Part shown: piece after piece, positions 24,361 to 32,942 of the stretch
How positions within the stretch are numbered: the first letter of the stretch is position 1
How the letters are laid out: every line of letters begins with the position of its first letter
Assembly (NCBI GenBank): GCA_004793585.1
Contig: SRZB01000007.1
Span: 32,481 to 96,480, forward strand
DNA: 64,000 nucleotides
Source: Hominisplanchenecus murintestinalis
GTDB lineage: Bacteria > Bacillota > Clostridia > Lachnospirales > Lachnospiraceae
Reading direction: 5' to 3'
The notes under the pieces: generated by a model
Told to the model about the DNA's origin: nothing
The model's database searches: none
The model's input: only the letters and a program-made list of their open reading frames with translations
Position numbers and translations under genes: made by a program

Positions 24361-24753
24361 ATGATAAGCATAATACTACACGACGTCGGACGTTATGCCA
24401 GAGTGAGTTCAGAAAAACATCTGATAGACGGTTATCGTTATTGCATAGAGCGAGGATGGGAAAAAGCAGCGCAGATATGTATTTCTCATGCGTTTATGAT
24501 TCAGGATATTAACACTTCTATTGGTGAATTTGACATAAGCAACAATGATTACCTGTTTATGGAGGAATTTATTGCAAATGCCGTTTATGACGATTATGAC
24601 CGCTTAGTACAGCTGTGTGACGTTCTGGCTATGCCAACAGGCTTTTGCCTTTTAGAAAAAAGATTTGTAGACGTAACTATCCGGTATGGCATCCATCCTG
24701 CTACGTTAGAGAGAAGGGAGACAGTTTCCTTGCGGACTGTCTCCCCCGTTTAA
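24361..24753 (+). pseudogene. HD-domain phosphohydrolase remnant
   Basis: The 130 codons match the middle and end of small Clostridial HD-superfamily proteins of about 190-200 residues: LHDVGRYARV holds the HD metal pair, and ICISHAFMIQDINTSIGEFDIS and YDRLVQLCDVLAMPTGFCLLEKRFVDV are typical. The N-terminal region with the first metal-binding His is missing, and the last residues run into a terminator stem. No ribosome site precedes the first ATG. It is probably inactive. It lies divergent from the GntR operon and convergent with pgi. Confidence 0.75.
24716..24745. terminator. Terminator between HD remnant and pgi
   Basis: GGGAGACAGT pairs perfectly with ACTGTCTCCC around 10 bases. It lies within the end of the HD remnant and just beyond the pgi stop, so it can serve both strands. 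Confidence 0.8.
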
Positions 24754-24756
24754 TTT

Positions 24757-26106
24757 TTATAATCTCTTTAACAGCTCTTCTCTCTCTGCTTCGTAACCCG
24801 GCTTTCCAAGCAGGGCAAACATATTTTTCTTATAACTCTCAACTCCCGGCTGATTGAACGGATTCACACCCAGGAGATAGCCGCTGACGCCGCAGGCAAA
24901 CTCGAAGAAATAGAACAGCTCACCTAAATAGTACTCATTCTGTTCCGGGATGTTTACGACCAGGTTCGGCACGTTTCCATCCGTATGTGCAAGAATGGTT
25001 CCGTTCATAGCACTCTTGTTTACAAAATCAACCGTTTTTCCTGCCAGATAATTCAGGCCATCCAAATCTGACGGCTCCTCACCGATAACCAGCTCACACC
25101 GTGGTTTTTCCACGTTCATTACGGTCTCAAACATGATACGGCTTCCGTCCTGAATGAACTGTCCCATAGAATGAAGGTCTGTAGTAAGGTCTACAGATGC
25201 AGGGAAAATACCCTTCTGATCTTTTCCTTCGGACTCACCGTATAACTGTTTCCACCACTCGGATACATAGTGCAGGCTCGGCTCATAGTTCGCCAATATC
25301 TCAACTAATTTGCCTTTTCTGAGCAGGATATTACGGACTGCCGCATATTTTAATGCGTCGTTTTCTGCAAAGTCAGCTTCCATAGCACGTTTTCTTCCGG
25401 CTGCCGCGCCTTCCATAAGCTTCGTGATGTCAGCCCCGCTGACTGCGATTGGAAGAAGCCCCACTGCGGTCAGTACAGAAAATCTTCCGCCTACATCGTC
25501 CGGCACTACAAAACTTTCATAGCCTTCCTCTGTCGCCAGATTCTTTAAGGCTCCCCTTGCCTTGTCGGTAGTCGCATAGATTCTCTTTGCTGCCTCTTCT
25601 TTTCCATATTTCTTCTCCAGCATGTCCTTGAAGATACGGAAAGCAATCGCCGGTTCCGTGGTAGTTCCCGACTTTGATATGATATTAACAGAATAATCCC
25701 TGTCCCCGATGACATCGATTAACTGCGCTAAATAAGTGCTGCTGATGCTGTTTCCTACAAAGTATATTTCCGGCGTCTTGCGGATTTCTTTCGAAACCAT
25801 ATTGTAAAAGCCGTGACGCAGGAATTCAATCGCTGCCCTCGCTCCCAGATAGGAGCCGCCAATGCCGATTACCACCAGCACCTCGCTGTCCGATTTAATT
25901 TTTTCAGCAGCTTTCTGAATCCTGCCAAACTCTTCTTTATCATAATCTACAGGCAAATCAATCCATCCCAGGAAATCATTTCCTGCCCCTGTCCTGCTTA
26001 CCAGGACTTCTCTGGCATCCTGTACCAGTTTTTCCATCGGCGCTATCTCGTTCTCACCGATAAAACCTATTGCCTTTGAATAGTCAAATGTAATTTTCTC
26101 TGCCAT
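24757..26106 (-). CDS. pgi: Glucose-6-phosphate isomerase
   Basis: The 449-residue cytosolic enzyme interconverts glucose 6-phosphate and fructose 6-phosphate. [32 protein letters not shown], the Glu of [26 protein letters not shown] and the C-terminal [14 protein letters not shown] are family signatures, and length fits Firmicute enzymes. The ATG at 26106 has AGGAG 8 bases upstream; a GTG 9 bases earlier overlaps that site and is unlikely. It appears monocistronic with its own promoter. Confidence 0.96.
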   Translation of the reverse strand: MAEKITFDYSKAIGFIGENEIAPMEKLVQDAREVLVSRTGAGNDFLGWIDLPVDYDKEEFGRIQKAAEKIKSDSEVLVVIGIGGSYLGARAAIEFLRHGFYNMVSKEIRKTPEIYFVGNSISSTYLAQLIDVIGDRDYSVNIISKSGTTTEPAIAFRIFKDMLEKKYGKEEAAKRIYATTDKARGALKNLATEEGYESFVVPDDVGGRFSVLTAVGLLPIAVSGADITKLMEGAAAGRKRAMEADFAENDALKYAAVRNILLRKGKLVEILANYEPSLHYVSEWWKQLYGESEGKDQKGIFPASVDLTTDLHSMGQFIQDGSRIMFETVMNVEKPRCELVIGEEPSDLDGLNYLAGKTVDFVNKSAMNGTILAHTDGNVPNLVVNIPEQNEYYLGELFYFFEFACGVSGYLLGVNPFNQPGVESYKKNMFALLGKPGYEAEREELLKRL

Positions 26107-26170
26107 TTCAAACACTCCTCTTTCTTGTTCTTTTTACCGGCATCTTAAAAACTGCCTGTATTCATCCCTC

Positions 26171-26199
26171 ATTCTAGCAAACTTACATCATATTATCAA
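26171..26199 (-). promoter_or_regulatory. Sigma-A promoter of pgi
   Basis: Minus-strand TTGATA (26194-26199), 17-base spacer, TAGAAT (26171-26176). Confidence 0.75.
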
Positions 26200-26206
26200 G
26201 ACATAA

Positions 26207-27010
26207 TCACAGAAATTCTTTCAGCACCTCCCGGATAACTCTTTCCTGTTCTGCGGGATCCATCTGTTGTAAAATTTCTGTATTCCTCTTGCGGCTGCCC
26301 TCAGCCGCTGCCGTCTCTGCGGCGCCTTCCTTAAGCTTCGCCAGATTTTCTTTTAGTTCACGCTTGTCCCTCTGGGCTTTCGTCTCCATAGATTTTCCCC
26401 GTTTCTTTTTCTCCGAAGAAGCTCTTATTGGGAAAGGTTTTCTTTCCGGTTTCACTTCCTCTTTTACAGCCTCTGTACGCTGTTCGGGCAAGTCTGCCGT
26501 CTGTATTGTCTGCGCGCTGCTGCCGGAAAACAAGCTTCGGAGCCCAGTCTCCAGATACTTTCTCCGATATCCCGTATCCGTAACCCCATATGCCCCCGCA
26601 ATCAAAAGCGCGGATGCCAGTACCGCCCACAAATAATTCTGTCTTATCTCCTCTGCCAGCTGCAGGGTTCCGGCAAAATACCATCCCACGGCTCCCACAA
26701 CTGCACACAGCACAAATACTGCGCCTCCCATCCGCCTCCAGGTATGCAGGTTCATACCTAAAAATTTATATTCCATTAAACTCTTCTGAATAAAAATGTT
26801 CACATTATCTGCTCCTGATTGTATCCGTTTATAAACATTATATTTTTGTTTCAGGTGCTTTACATATTTTCCCTTGGCAAACGCCGGTTTTTCCATATCG
26901 TGGATAAGCTTATCATATACGATCCGCAGGATAATCTGGCTGGCCACCCCCCAGATACCCAGAACCGCTATTCCGTAGAGTAAAACGTTTTGCTGCATAA
27001 TTTCTAACAT
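26207..27010 (-). CDS. Conserved membrane protein of unknown function
   Basis: I do not recognise a named family. The 267-residue protein has a first hydrophobic helix at about 8-30, a short loop with basic residues (KGKYVKHLKQKYNVYKRIQ), a second and third helix near 85-150, and a long charged cytosolic C-terminus rich in Lys, Arg and Glu (SEKKKRGKSMETKAQRDKRELKENLAKLKEG), probably helical or coiled coil. The start at 27010 follows GGGGGAAGATCT; an ATG 63 bases upstream has a poor site and coincides with the -10. It has its own promoter downstream of the structured RNA candidate. Confidence 0.75.
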   Translation of the reverse strand: MLEIMQQNVLLYGIAVLGIWGVASQIILRIVYDKLIHDMEKPAFAKGKYVKHLKQKYNVYKRIQSGADNVNIFIQKSLMEYKFLGMNLHTWRRMGGAVFVLCAVVGAVGWYFAGTLQLAEEIRQNYLWAVLASALLIAGAYGVTDTGYRRKYLETGLRSLFSGSSAQTIQTADLPEQRTEAVKEEVKPERKPFPIRASSEKKKRGKSMETKAQRDKRELKENLAKLKEGAAETAAAEGSRKRNTEILQQMDPAEQERVIREVLKEFL

Positions 27011-27071
27011 AGATCTTCCCCCTTTTTTGCCGCTGCCTGTAACCCCAGGCCGCTTCGCTTTTTTCACCGCC

Positions 27072-27099
27072 ATTATAGCCTCAGATTTTCCATTTGCAA
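27072..27099 (-). promoter_or_regulatory. Promoter of the membrane-protein gene
   Basis: Minus-strand TTGCAA (27094-27099), 16-base spacer, TATAAT (27072-27077). Confidence 0.65.
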
Positions 27100-27112
27100 A
27101 GTAAAATCGTCC

Positions 27113-27350
27113 GACAAAAACAGCCTGAAAACCTCGGTTTTTCGGGTATTTTCTCCCATGAACCCCATCGAAACAGGAAGATTCATGTTCTACTTTAAGA
27201 GGGTAAGAAACCTCTGCTTCTTATGAAGCCGCATGGTTTGCGGACAAAAATCGTTCTTCAAACTCTGCCGCCTGAACAGGTCCGCGCACTGTCTGTCGAA
27301 ATTTCTTATGTTCATAAATATTCTTAAGTCCGCCTGCAAAGATATAAAAT
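27113..27350 (-). ncRNA. Candidate structured non-coding RNA, class not identified
   Basis: This 240-base stretch between murA and the membrane-protein gene has no ORF of substance but at least six short perfect stems: TTATG/CATAA (27306-27317), CCTG/CAGG (27271-27280), CCGC/GCGG (27229-27243), GCTTC/GAAGC (27216-27229), GAGG/CCTC (27199-27214) and CATGAA/TTCATG (27157-27187). It ends with a terminator-like stem, CCCGAAAAACC pairing with GGTTTTCAGG, and a TGTTTTTG run (27113-27146). The size and density of stems recall raiA-type RNAs, a guess. I see no clear promoter of its own. Confidence 0.5.
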
Positions 27351-27358
27351 AAGATAGA

Positions 27359-27388
27359 GACGGGTAAATCTACACGATTTTACCCGCC
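27359..27388 (-). terminator. Terminator of murA
   Basis: On the minus strand GGCGGGTAAA pairs with TTTACCCGTC around 10 bases, followed by a T-rich tract, 8 bases after the murA stop. Confidence 0.75.
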
Positions 27389-27396
27389 TCCGTAAA

Positions 27397-28689
27397 TTAT
27401 ACTACTTTGAATTTAAATTTCTGAATTTCTTTCTCGCTGGTTACTTTTTCAATCTCCGCCCCAAGCCCTCGCAGCTTGGCATCAAAATTCTCATATCCCC
27501 GCTGAATATACACGATATCGTCTACAATCGTAATCCCTTCTGCCGCCAGACCTGCAATCACAAGCGCGGCTCCTGCTCTCAAATCCGGCGCACTTACCTG
27601 TGCCCCTGTGAGCTTATCTACTCCTGTAATAATTGCTGTATTCCCCTCAACTTTTACCATACCTCCCATCCGGACAAGTTCGGCAACATATTTAAAACGG
27701 TTTTCGAAAATACTCTCCGTCACAATACTTGTTCCCGATGCCAGAGAAAGCGCCACGCCAATCTGCGGCTGCATATCCGTGGGATATCCGGGGTAAGGCT
27801 GCGTCTTTACATGTGTATTCAGCAAACGTTTCGACGCCACTACCCGGACTGCATCATCAAATTCCTCTACTTCACACCCAATCTCTTCCAGCTTCGCCGT
27901 AGTGGCTTCTAAATGCTTTGGTATCACGTTCTTCACCATCACATCACCCTTTGTTGCTGCCGCTGCAAACATAAAGGTTCCTGCTTCTATCTGATCCGGA
28001 ATAATCGAATATTCCGTCTTGTGAAGCTTCTCAACGCCCCGGATACGGATGACATCTGTTCCCGCACCTTTGATATTCGCTCCCATGCTGTTCAGGAAGT
28101 TTGCCACATCTACCACGTGAGGCTCCCTTGCCGCATTTTCAATAATCGTACGTCCTTCCGCCATAGACGCCGCCATCATGATATTGATGGTTGCCCCTAC
28201 GGAAACAGTATCCAGGAATATATGGCTGCCTTGCAGCTTCTCAGCCTGCGCCACAATCGAACCATTCTGAATACGTACTTCCGCTCCAAGAGCCTTAAAT
28301 CCTTTCAGATGCAGGTCAATCGGCCTGCTGCCAATATTGCACCCGCCCGGAAGCGGAACTTCTGCCTTTTTATATTTTCCCAAAAGCGCTCCCAGCAGAT
28401 AATAAGAAGCCCTGATTTTCTTTATATATTCATACTCAACGCTTACATCGCCAATCATCGAACCGTTGATAGCCACTTTTCCTTTTTCAATCTTATCTAC
28501 CCGTGCACCAATTCCGCTGATAGCTTCCAGCAGAACCTTAATATCCTGCACCTCCGGAAGATTCTCCAGTATTACCGTCTCGTCTGTCATAATGGCTGCT
28601 GCCAAAATCCCCAGCGCTGCATTCTTAGCACCGCCAATCTCCACTTCACCGACTAATGGGTTTCCACCCCTTATTATATACTGTTCCAT
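27397..28689 (-). CDS. murA: UDP-N-acetylglucosamine 1-carboxyvinyltransferase
   Basis: The 430-residue enzyme transfers enolpyruvate from PEP to UDP-GlcNAc, the first committed step of peptidoglycan synthesis. LVGEVEIGGAKNAAL opens the protein, and PLPGGCNIGSRPIDLH holds the catalytic Cys that fosfomycin alkylates, so sensitivity is expected. The repeated inside-out barrel motifs are present. The start at 28689 follows GAGGTGTACT; upstream in-frame codons have no site. Low-GC Firmicutes often have two MurA paralogues (MurAA/MurAB) and I cannot tell which one this is. The leader is about 200 bases long. Confidence 0.95.
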   Translation of the reverse strand: MEQYIIRGGNPLVGEVEIGGAKNAALGILAAAIMTDETVILENLPEVQDIKVLLEAISGIGARVDKIEKGKVAINGSMIGDVSVEYEYIKKIRASYYLLGALLGKYKKAEVPLPGGCNIGSRPIDLHLKGFKALGAEVRIQNGSIVAQAEKLQGSHIFLDTVSVGATINIMMAASMAEGRTIIENAAREPHVVDVANFLNSMGANIKGAGTDVIRIRGVEKLHKTEYSIIPDQIEAGTFMFAAAATKGDVMVKNVIPKHLEATTAKLEEIGCEVEEFDDAVRVVASKRLLNTHVKTQPYPGYPTDMQPQIGVALSLASGTSIVTESIFENRFKYVAELVRMGGMVKVEGNTAIITGVDKLTGAQVSAPDLRAGAALVIAGLAAEGITIVDDIVYIQRGYENFDAKLRGLGAEIEKVTSEKEIQKFKFKVV

Positions 28690-28892
28690 AGTACACCTCA
28701 AATTCATACTCGCAACAGCCCTGCCCATATGATGCCTCTCCCTCCATGCCAATGCAGAAAACCGCTGTCCTTATTTTATACTACCCAAACTTCCCGGAGA
28801 TTGTTTCCCATATTTATAGTGTCTCCCCTTACACTTTTTCAGCCATTCCAAATGCCTGCCCTGCAGGTGTCTGATTCATTGCATCCGCCTAT

Positions 28893-28920
28893 ATTATATC
28901 ACATTCTTTACTTTTGTAAA
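28893..28920 (-). promoter_or_regulatory. Promoter of murA
   Basis: Minus-strand TTTACA (28915-28920), 16-base spacer, TATAAT (28893-28898). The resulting leader (about 28690-28886) has no riboswitch or strong hairpin that I recognise. Confidence 0.65.
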
Positions 28921-28945
28921 TAAAAATTAAGAATTTGGTAATGCT

Positions 28946-29075
28946 CTATAATTTTTTCCAATCAAACCAGGGCTTTTTTGGCGTTTCTCCTACCTCTGTC
29001 CCCTCGCCGCCTGTGATAATATCAGTACGCAGCAGTTTGTTTTCAGAGAAAAACACATTTCTTTCAACTGCCCGG
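28946..29075 (-). pseudogene. Possible C-terminal remnant of a lost gene
   Basis: About 43 codons are open up to a TAG at 28946, ending with a protein-like sequence (ENKLLRTDIITGGEGTEVG, then ETPKKPWFDWKKL). No start codon with a ribosome site is present and an in-frame stop lies just upstream. The ending resembles the tail of an exported protein. It lies in the gap between the murA promoter and the DUF885 gene. Confidence 0.35.
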
Positions 29076-29113
29076 CATACCTATAGAACAACAAATATTA
29101 TAGTTGGTAGCCT

Positions 29114-30871
29114 ATGCTTAAAGACAAACGTTCTCTTATCCTCAGGCTCCTGCTGATTCCTGCAGCTCTGCTGCTTGTGCTCTCCATCCGTTTTTACAGA
29201 GATAACAAGGAGTTCACAGACTTTACCGGCGAAATGTTCCGCAGTGAAATCACAGGCAATACCCTGAACCTTCATTACACCCTATCAAACCCGAAATCTT
29301 TCGGTATTGAAGATTATCCCATTACTTTGGGAGACGCTGCGCCGGATTCTCTTGCCCAGGGAATTTCCACATTGGAAAATTACCGAAATTCCCTGTCCCA
29401 AATATCCCGCAAGAGCCTTTCAGACAAAAACAAACTGACCTACGACATTCTGTCTTCTTATCTGGATATCCAACATCAGGGCAAGGATTACGCACTCTAC
29501 TCTGAGCCTCTCGGTCCTACGATTGGCACACAGGCACAGCTTCCGGTTCTTCTTGCCGAGTACGGTTTCCGAAGCGCGGAAGATGTCAAAGAATATCTAA
29601 CGCTGATATCCCAGATGGACACCTACTATGCTTCTATCCTGGATTTCGAAAAAGCAAAATCAGAAGCCGGGCTTTTTATGAGCGACCGCGCCGCTGATAA
29701 TATTATTTCACAATGCAGGGCTTTTATTGACGCAGATGAAAATTTCCTGCTTCCAATTTTTGATGAAAATATTGAAGCTATGGAATGTTTCTCTAAACCG
29801 CAAAAAGACAGTTTAAAAGCAAAACACAAAAAACTTGTAAAAAACCATGTAATTCCCGCCTACCAGCTCCTGATTAACGGGCTAACCGCGCTGAAAGGTA
29901 CCGGAAAGAATTCTGGAGGACTGGCATATTTTGAACATGGAAAAGAATATTACGAATACCTTGTAAAAGACACTACCGGATGTTATGACTCCATTGCCGA
30001 AATCGAAAACCGTATTAAGGAGCAGCTTTTGGCAGACTTCCGGGAGCTTCAAGAACTTATTGCCGCACACCCTGAAGTATTCAGTTCTTCCGCTGCCGGC
30101 AATACCGCCGAGCCGACGGATATCCTGAAAGAACTTCAGCAAAAATGTATCGAGGACTTTCCGGCTCCTCCTTCCGTATCCTGTGATGTAAAATACGTAC
30201 ATAAATCACTGGAGGATTTTTTAAGCCCGGCATTTTACCTCACGCCTCCCGTGGATAACCTTTCTTCTAATGTTATATACATCAACAACATTTCCGGCTA
30301 TTCTCCGCTGGAACTATACACCACCCTCGCCCATGAGGGGTATCCGGGACACCTTTACCAGACCGTTTACTCTGGCAGCGTTCCTTCTAACGAAGTCCGC
30401 AGTATCCTGAATTTTGGAGGCTATGTGGAAGGGTGGGCCACTTATGTAGAAATGTATTCTTACTCAACTGCAAATGTAGACTCTGTCACCGCAGATTTGA
30501 ACCGTCTCAACCGCTCTATTATCCTGGGAATTTCCAGCGCCCTTGATATTGCCATCCACTATCGCGGCTGTACACGTGAACAGGCGGAAGCATATCTTTC
30601 AAAAGTAGGTTTTCAGAGCGCCGCTGCCGCAGATTCTCTCTATGACATGATTATTGAGGCTCCTGCCAATTATCTCAAATATTATGTAGGCTATCTCTGT
30701 TTCATGGACTTGCGGGATGCAGTGAAAGAACAGCAGGGCGAAGATTTCACCCTCAAAGAATTTCATAAAGATGTGCTCGAAATCGGACCTGCGCCTTTTT
30801 CCGTCCTGGAACAATATCTCCTCCAGACATCGGAGACAGAAACTGCTTCTACACAGGAGCCAGTTTCCTGA
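29114..30871 (+). CDS. DUF885 family protein, putative exported zinc peptidase
   Basis: The 585-residue protein starts with a basic stretch and one hydrophobic helix (residues 8-27), acting as a signal anchor. The DUF885 region fills the rest. The motif LAHEGYPGHLYQ near residue 409 supplies an HExxxxH-type metal site, and Glu in GYVEGWATYVEMYS is the likely third ligand, as in M32-like gluzincins. Function in the family is poorly known; peptide hydrolysis at the cell surface is the common inference. The ribosome site is weak (TTGGTAG). The last residues are low-complexity Ser/Thr/Glu. Confidence 0.85.
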   Translation: MLKDKRSLILRLLLIPAALLLVLSIRFYRDNKEFTDFTGEMFRSEITGNTLNLHYTLSNPKSFGIEDYPITLGDAAPDSLAQGISTLENYRNSLSQISRKSLSDKNKLTYDILSSYLDIQHQGKDYALYSEPLGPTIGTQAQLPVLLAEYGFRSAEDVKEYLTLISQMDTYYASILDFEKAKSEAGLFMSDRAADNIISQCRAFIDADENFLLPIFDENIEAMECFSKPQKDSLKAKHKKLVKNHVIPAYQLLINGLTALKGTGKNSGGLAYFEHGKEYYEYLVKDTTGCYDSIAEIENRIKEQLLADFRELQELIAAHPEVFSSSAAGNTAEPTDILKELQQKCIEDFPAPPSVSCDVKYVHKSLEDFLSPAFYLTPPVDNLSSNVIYINNISGYSPLELYTTLAHEGYPGHLYQTVYSGSVPSNEVRSILNFGGYVEGWATYVEMYSYSTANVDSVTADLNRLNRSIILGISSALDIAIHYRGCTREQAEAYLSKVGFQSAAAADSLYDMIIEAPANYLKYYVGYLCFMDLRDAVKEQQGEDFTLKEFHKDVLEIGPAPFSVLEQYLLQTSETETASTQEPVS

Positions 30872-30876
30872 TTCTC

Positions 30877-30916
30877 AGCCGCCTCCCCCTTCTTTCCACA
30901 GAAGAGGGAGGCGGCT
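30877..30916. terminator. Strong hairpin between DUF885 gene and rubredoxin
   Basis: AGCCGCCTCCC pairs with GGGAGGCGGCT (11 bp) around 18 bases, between the convergent genes. Neither side has a long T-run, so it is a terminator by position. Confidence 0.6.
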
Positions 30917-30922
30917 GCCTGT

Positions 30923-31081
30923 TTATGCTTCTACAAAGACTTCTTTTCCCATTCCGCAGATTGGGCATACCCAATCCTCCGGAATGTCCTCAAAAGCCGT
31001 TCCCGGAGCGATTCCGTTATCCGGATCGCCTGCCTCCGGATCATACTCATAGCCGCATGGTTCACAAACATACTTTTTCAT
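30923..31081 (-). CDS. Rubredoxin
   Basis: The 52-residue protein carries a single Fe(Cys)4 centre and acts as a small cytosolic electron carrier, often for oxygen or peroxide reduction in anaerobes. The two CxxC knuckles are [11 protein letters not shown] (Cys6 and Cys9) and [11 protein letters not shown] (near residues 39-42); the aromatic Tyr and Trp between them are standard. AAAGG sits 9 bases before the ATG. It follows the beta-CASP gene by about 35 bases on the same strand and may be cotranscribed. Confidence 0.95.
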   Translation of the reverse strand: MKKYVCEPCGYEYDPEAGDPDNGIAPGTAFEDIPEDWVCPICGMGKEVFVEA

Positions 31082-31116
31082 TTCACTTTACCTTTCCTTT
31101 CTTTTTTTTCTATAGC

Positions 31117-32730
31117 TTAACGATCCCATTTATCGCAAAGCGCATTAATTTGGTCGGCAAATTTTGCCAAATCTTTATTTGCTCCGCCTTCATTATGGCG
31201 GATAACTGTAAGCAGACGCTGACCGGCTGCCCACAGCCTTGTAAATATTGTGTTTCCTCTGGTTTCCTTAGGAAGCTTCGTCAATACTTTCTTCTTTGCT
31301 TTTACCGGCTGTCCTTCTTCTATGCATTTATTCGCCGCAAGGTCATAGACTGCGCCGCTGTAAGGCGCTTCTGCCTTCATTCCCAGCTCATTTCTAAGAC
31401 GCTGTGCAAAATGCTCACACACTTTATCTTCGCCATGAACCACAAAAACTTTATCAGGCTTTGTTTTAAATGCCTGAATCCACTCCAATAGACCCTCATT
31501 GTCCGCATGTCCGCTTACACCGGCAAGCCTGCGTATCTGTGCGCATACCTCGATTTCCTCTCCAAAGAGCTTTACCCTAGACGCGCCCTCTAAAAGCGCC
31601 CTCCCCAATGAACCATGAGCCTGATATCCTACAAACAGCACCGTACATTCCGGCCTCCACAGGTTATGCTTCAAATGATGTTTAATCCGGCCTGCCTCGC
31701 ACATGCCGCTGGCGGATATAATCACCTTTGGCTTCATATCAAAATTAATCATTTTTGACTCATCGCTTGTAACAGAAGTCCTCAGCCCCGTAAATCCAAT
31801 TGGATTAATGCCTTTCTCCACAAGCTCCATCGCCTCTTCATCAAAATCATCATACATATGCTCCATGAAAATACGGGTAGCCTCAATTGCCAGCGGACTG
31901 TCCACATACACCTCAAAATCCCCATGATTCCTAATCAGATGTCTCTCCTTAATCTCCCGGATAAAGTAAAGCATTTCCTGCGTCCTGCCTACAGCAAACG
32001 AAGGAATCACCAGATTTCCTCCCCTGTCGAAAGTTTCCTGGATAATCTTGCTTAATTCCCCCACATAATCCGGCGCGATTCCATGACTTCTGTCGCCATA
32101 GGTAGATTCCATTACTACATAATCAGCTTCCCGGATATACTGTGGATCACAGATTAGCGGCTGGTTCTTATTTCCTATATCTCCGGAAAATACGATTTTC
32201 TTCTCTACCCCTTCTTCCTTCACCCATACTTCTATGGAAGAAGACCCCAGCAGATGCCCGGCGTCCACAAAGCGGATGCGCAGACCTTCTCCCAGCAGGA
32301 TTTCTTTATCATATGCGCATCCCACAAAGCATTTAATCGCCCCCTCTGCATCTTCCATATCATAAAGAGGGATAAATTCTTCCTTCCCGGCACGCCTGCC
32401 TTTCCTGTTTCTCCACTCCGCTTCAAACATCTGAATATGCGCACTATCCCTAAGCATAATCTCGCATAAATCCCTTGTCGCCATAGTTGCAAAAATCTGT
32501 CCCCGGAACCCCCTCTGGTACAACAGTGGAAGCAGTCCGGAGTGGTCAATATGGGCATGTGTCAGGAGTACCATATCAATTTCACTGCACGACACAGGAA
32601 TTTCATGATTCTCATAGGTATCTTCCCCCTGTTCCATGCCGCAATCCACCAACAGCTTCTTTCCACACGCCTCCAAGTACAGGCAGCTCCCTGTAACCTC
32701 ATGCGCCGCCCCTAAAAACATTAGTCTCAT
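31117..32730 (-). CDS. Metallo-beta-lactamase/beta-CASP RNA-processing protein
   Basis: The 537-residue protein belongs to the MBL-fold beta-CASP nucleases related to CPSF73 and RNase J. THAHIDHSG gives the HxHxDH zinc motif; further motifs are DAGHLLGSSS, SGDIGN, VMESTYGDRSHG, IISASGMCEAGRIKHHL and SGHADNEGLLEW, and an RMMBL-like C-terminal region follows. Those motifs point to RNA rather than small-molecule substrates. The ATG lies 9 bases after GGGGGG. An extra C-terminal part of about 70 residues is basic. It heads a probable two-gene unit with rubredoxin. Confidence 0.92.
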   Translation of the reverse strand: MRLMFLGAAHEVTGSCLYLEACGKKLLVDCGMEQGEDTYENHEIPVSCSEIDMVLLTHAHIDHSGLLPLLYQRGFRGQIFATMATRDLCEIMLRDSAHIQMFEAEWRNRKGRRAGKEEFIPLYDMEDAEGAIKCFVGCAYDKEILLGEGLRIRFVDAGHLLGSSSIEVWVKEEGVEKKIVFSGDIGNKNQPLICDPQYIREADYVVMESTYGDRSHGIAPDYVGELSKIIQETFDRGGNLVIPSFAVGRTQEMLYFIREIKERHLIRNHGDFEVYVDSPLAIEATRIFMEHMYDDFDEEAMELVEKGINPIGFTGLRTSVTSDESKMINFDMKPKVIISASGMCEAGRIKHHLKHNLWRPECTVLFVGYQAHGSLGRALLEGASRVKLFGEEIEVCAQIRRLAGVSGHADNEGLLEWIQAFKTKPDKVFVVHGEDKVCEHFAQRLRNELGMKAEAPYSGAVYDLAANKCIEEGQPVKAKKKVLTKLPKETRGNTIFTRLWAAGQRLLTVIRHNEGGANKDLAKFADQINALCDKWDR

Positions 32731-32942
32731 CTTAAGTATCCCCCCTTTTGGCTATTCATTTAATACAGATTCCCTTAACACATTTTCTCTTTTTTTCTTT
32801 TTTATATACATATGTTCAGTCCGGTTTCCGGTTCCAGTTCCCTTTTTTCTTCTGTTTCTCTATAAAATACGCCAACTCTCTTCTTGACTTTTTCTTATAA
32901 CAGTATAAGATTATCATAGGATTATTGAATTGGAGGATTATT

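Noticed and set aside
27113..27350. 6S, tmRNA, SRP or RNase P RNA
   Set aside because: The hallmark conserved blocks of these RNAs are absent, and the 5' and 3' ends do not pair as in 6S RNA.
32884..32925. murG promoter TTGACT with TATAAG
   Set aside because: The only plausible pairing has a 14-base spacer, too short to support a call.
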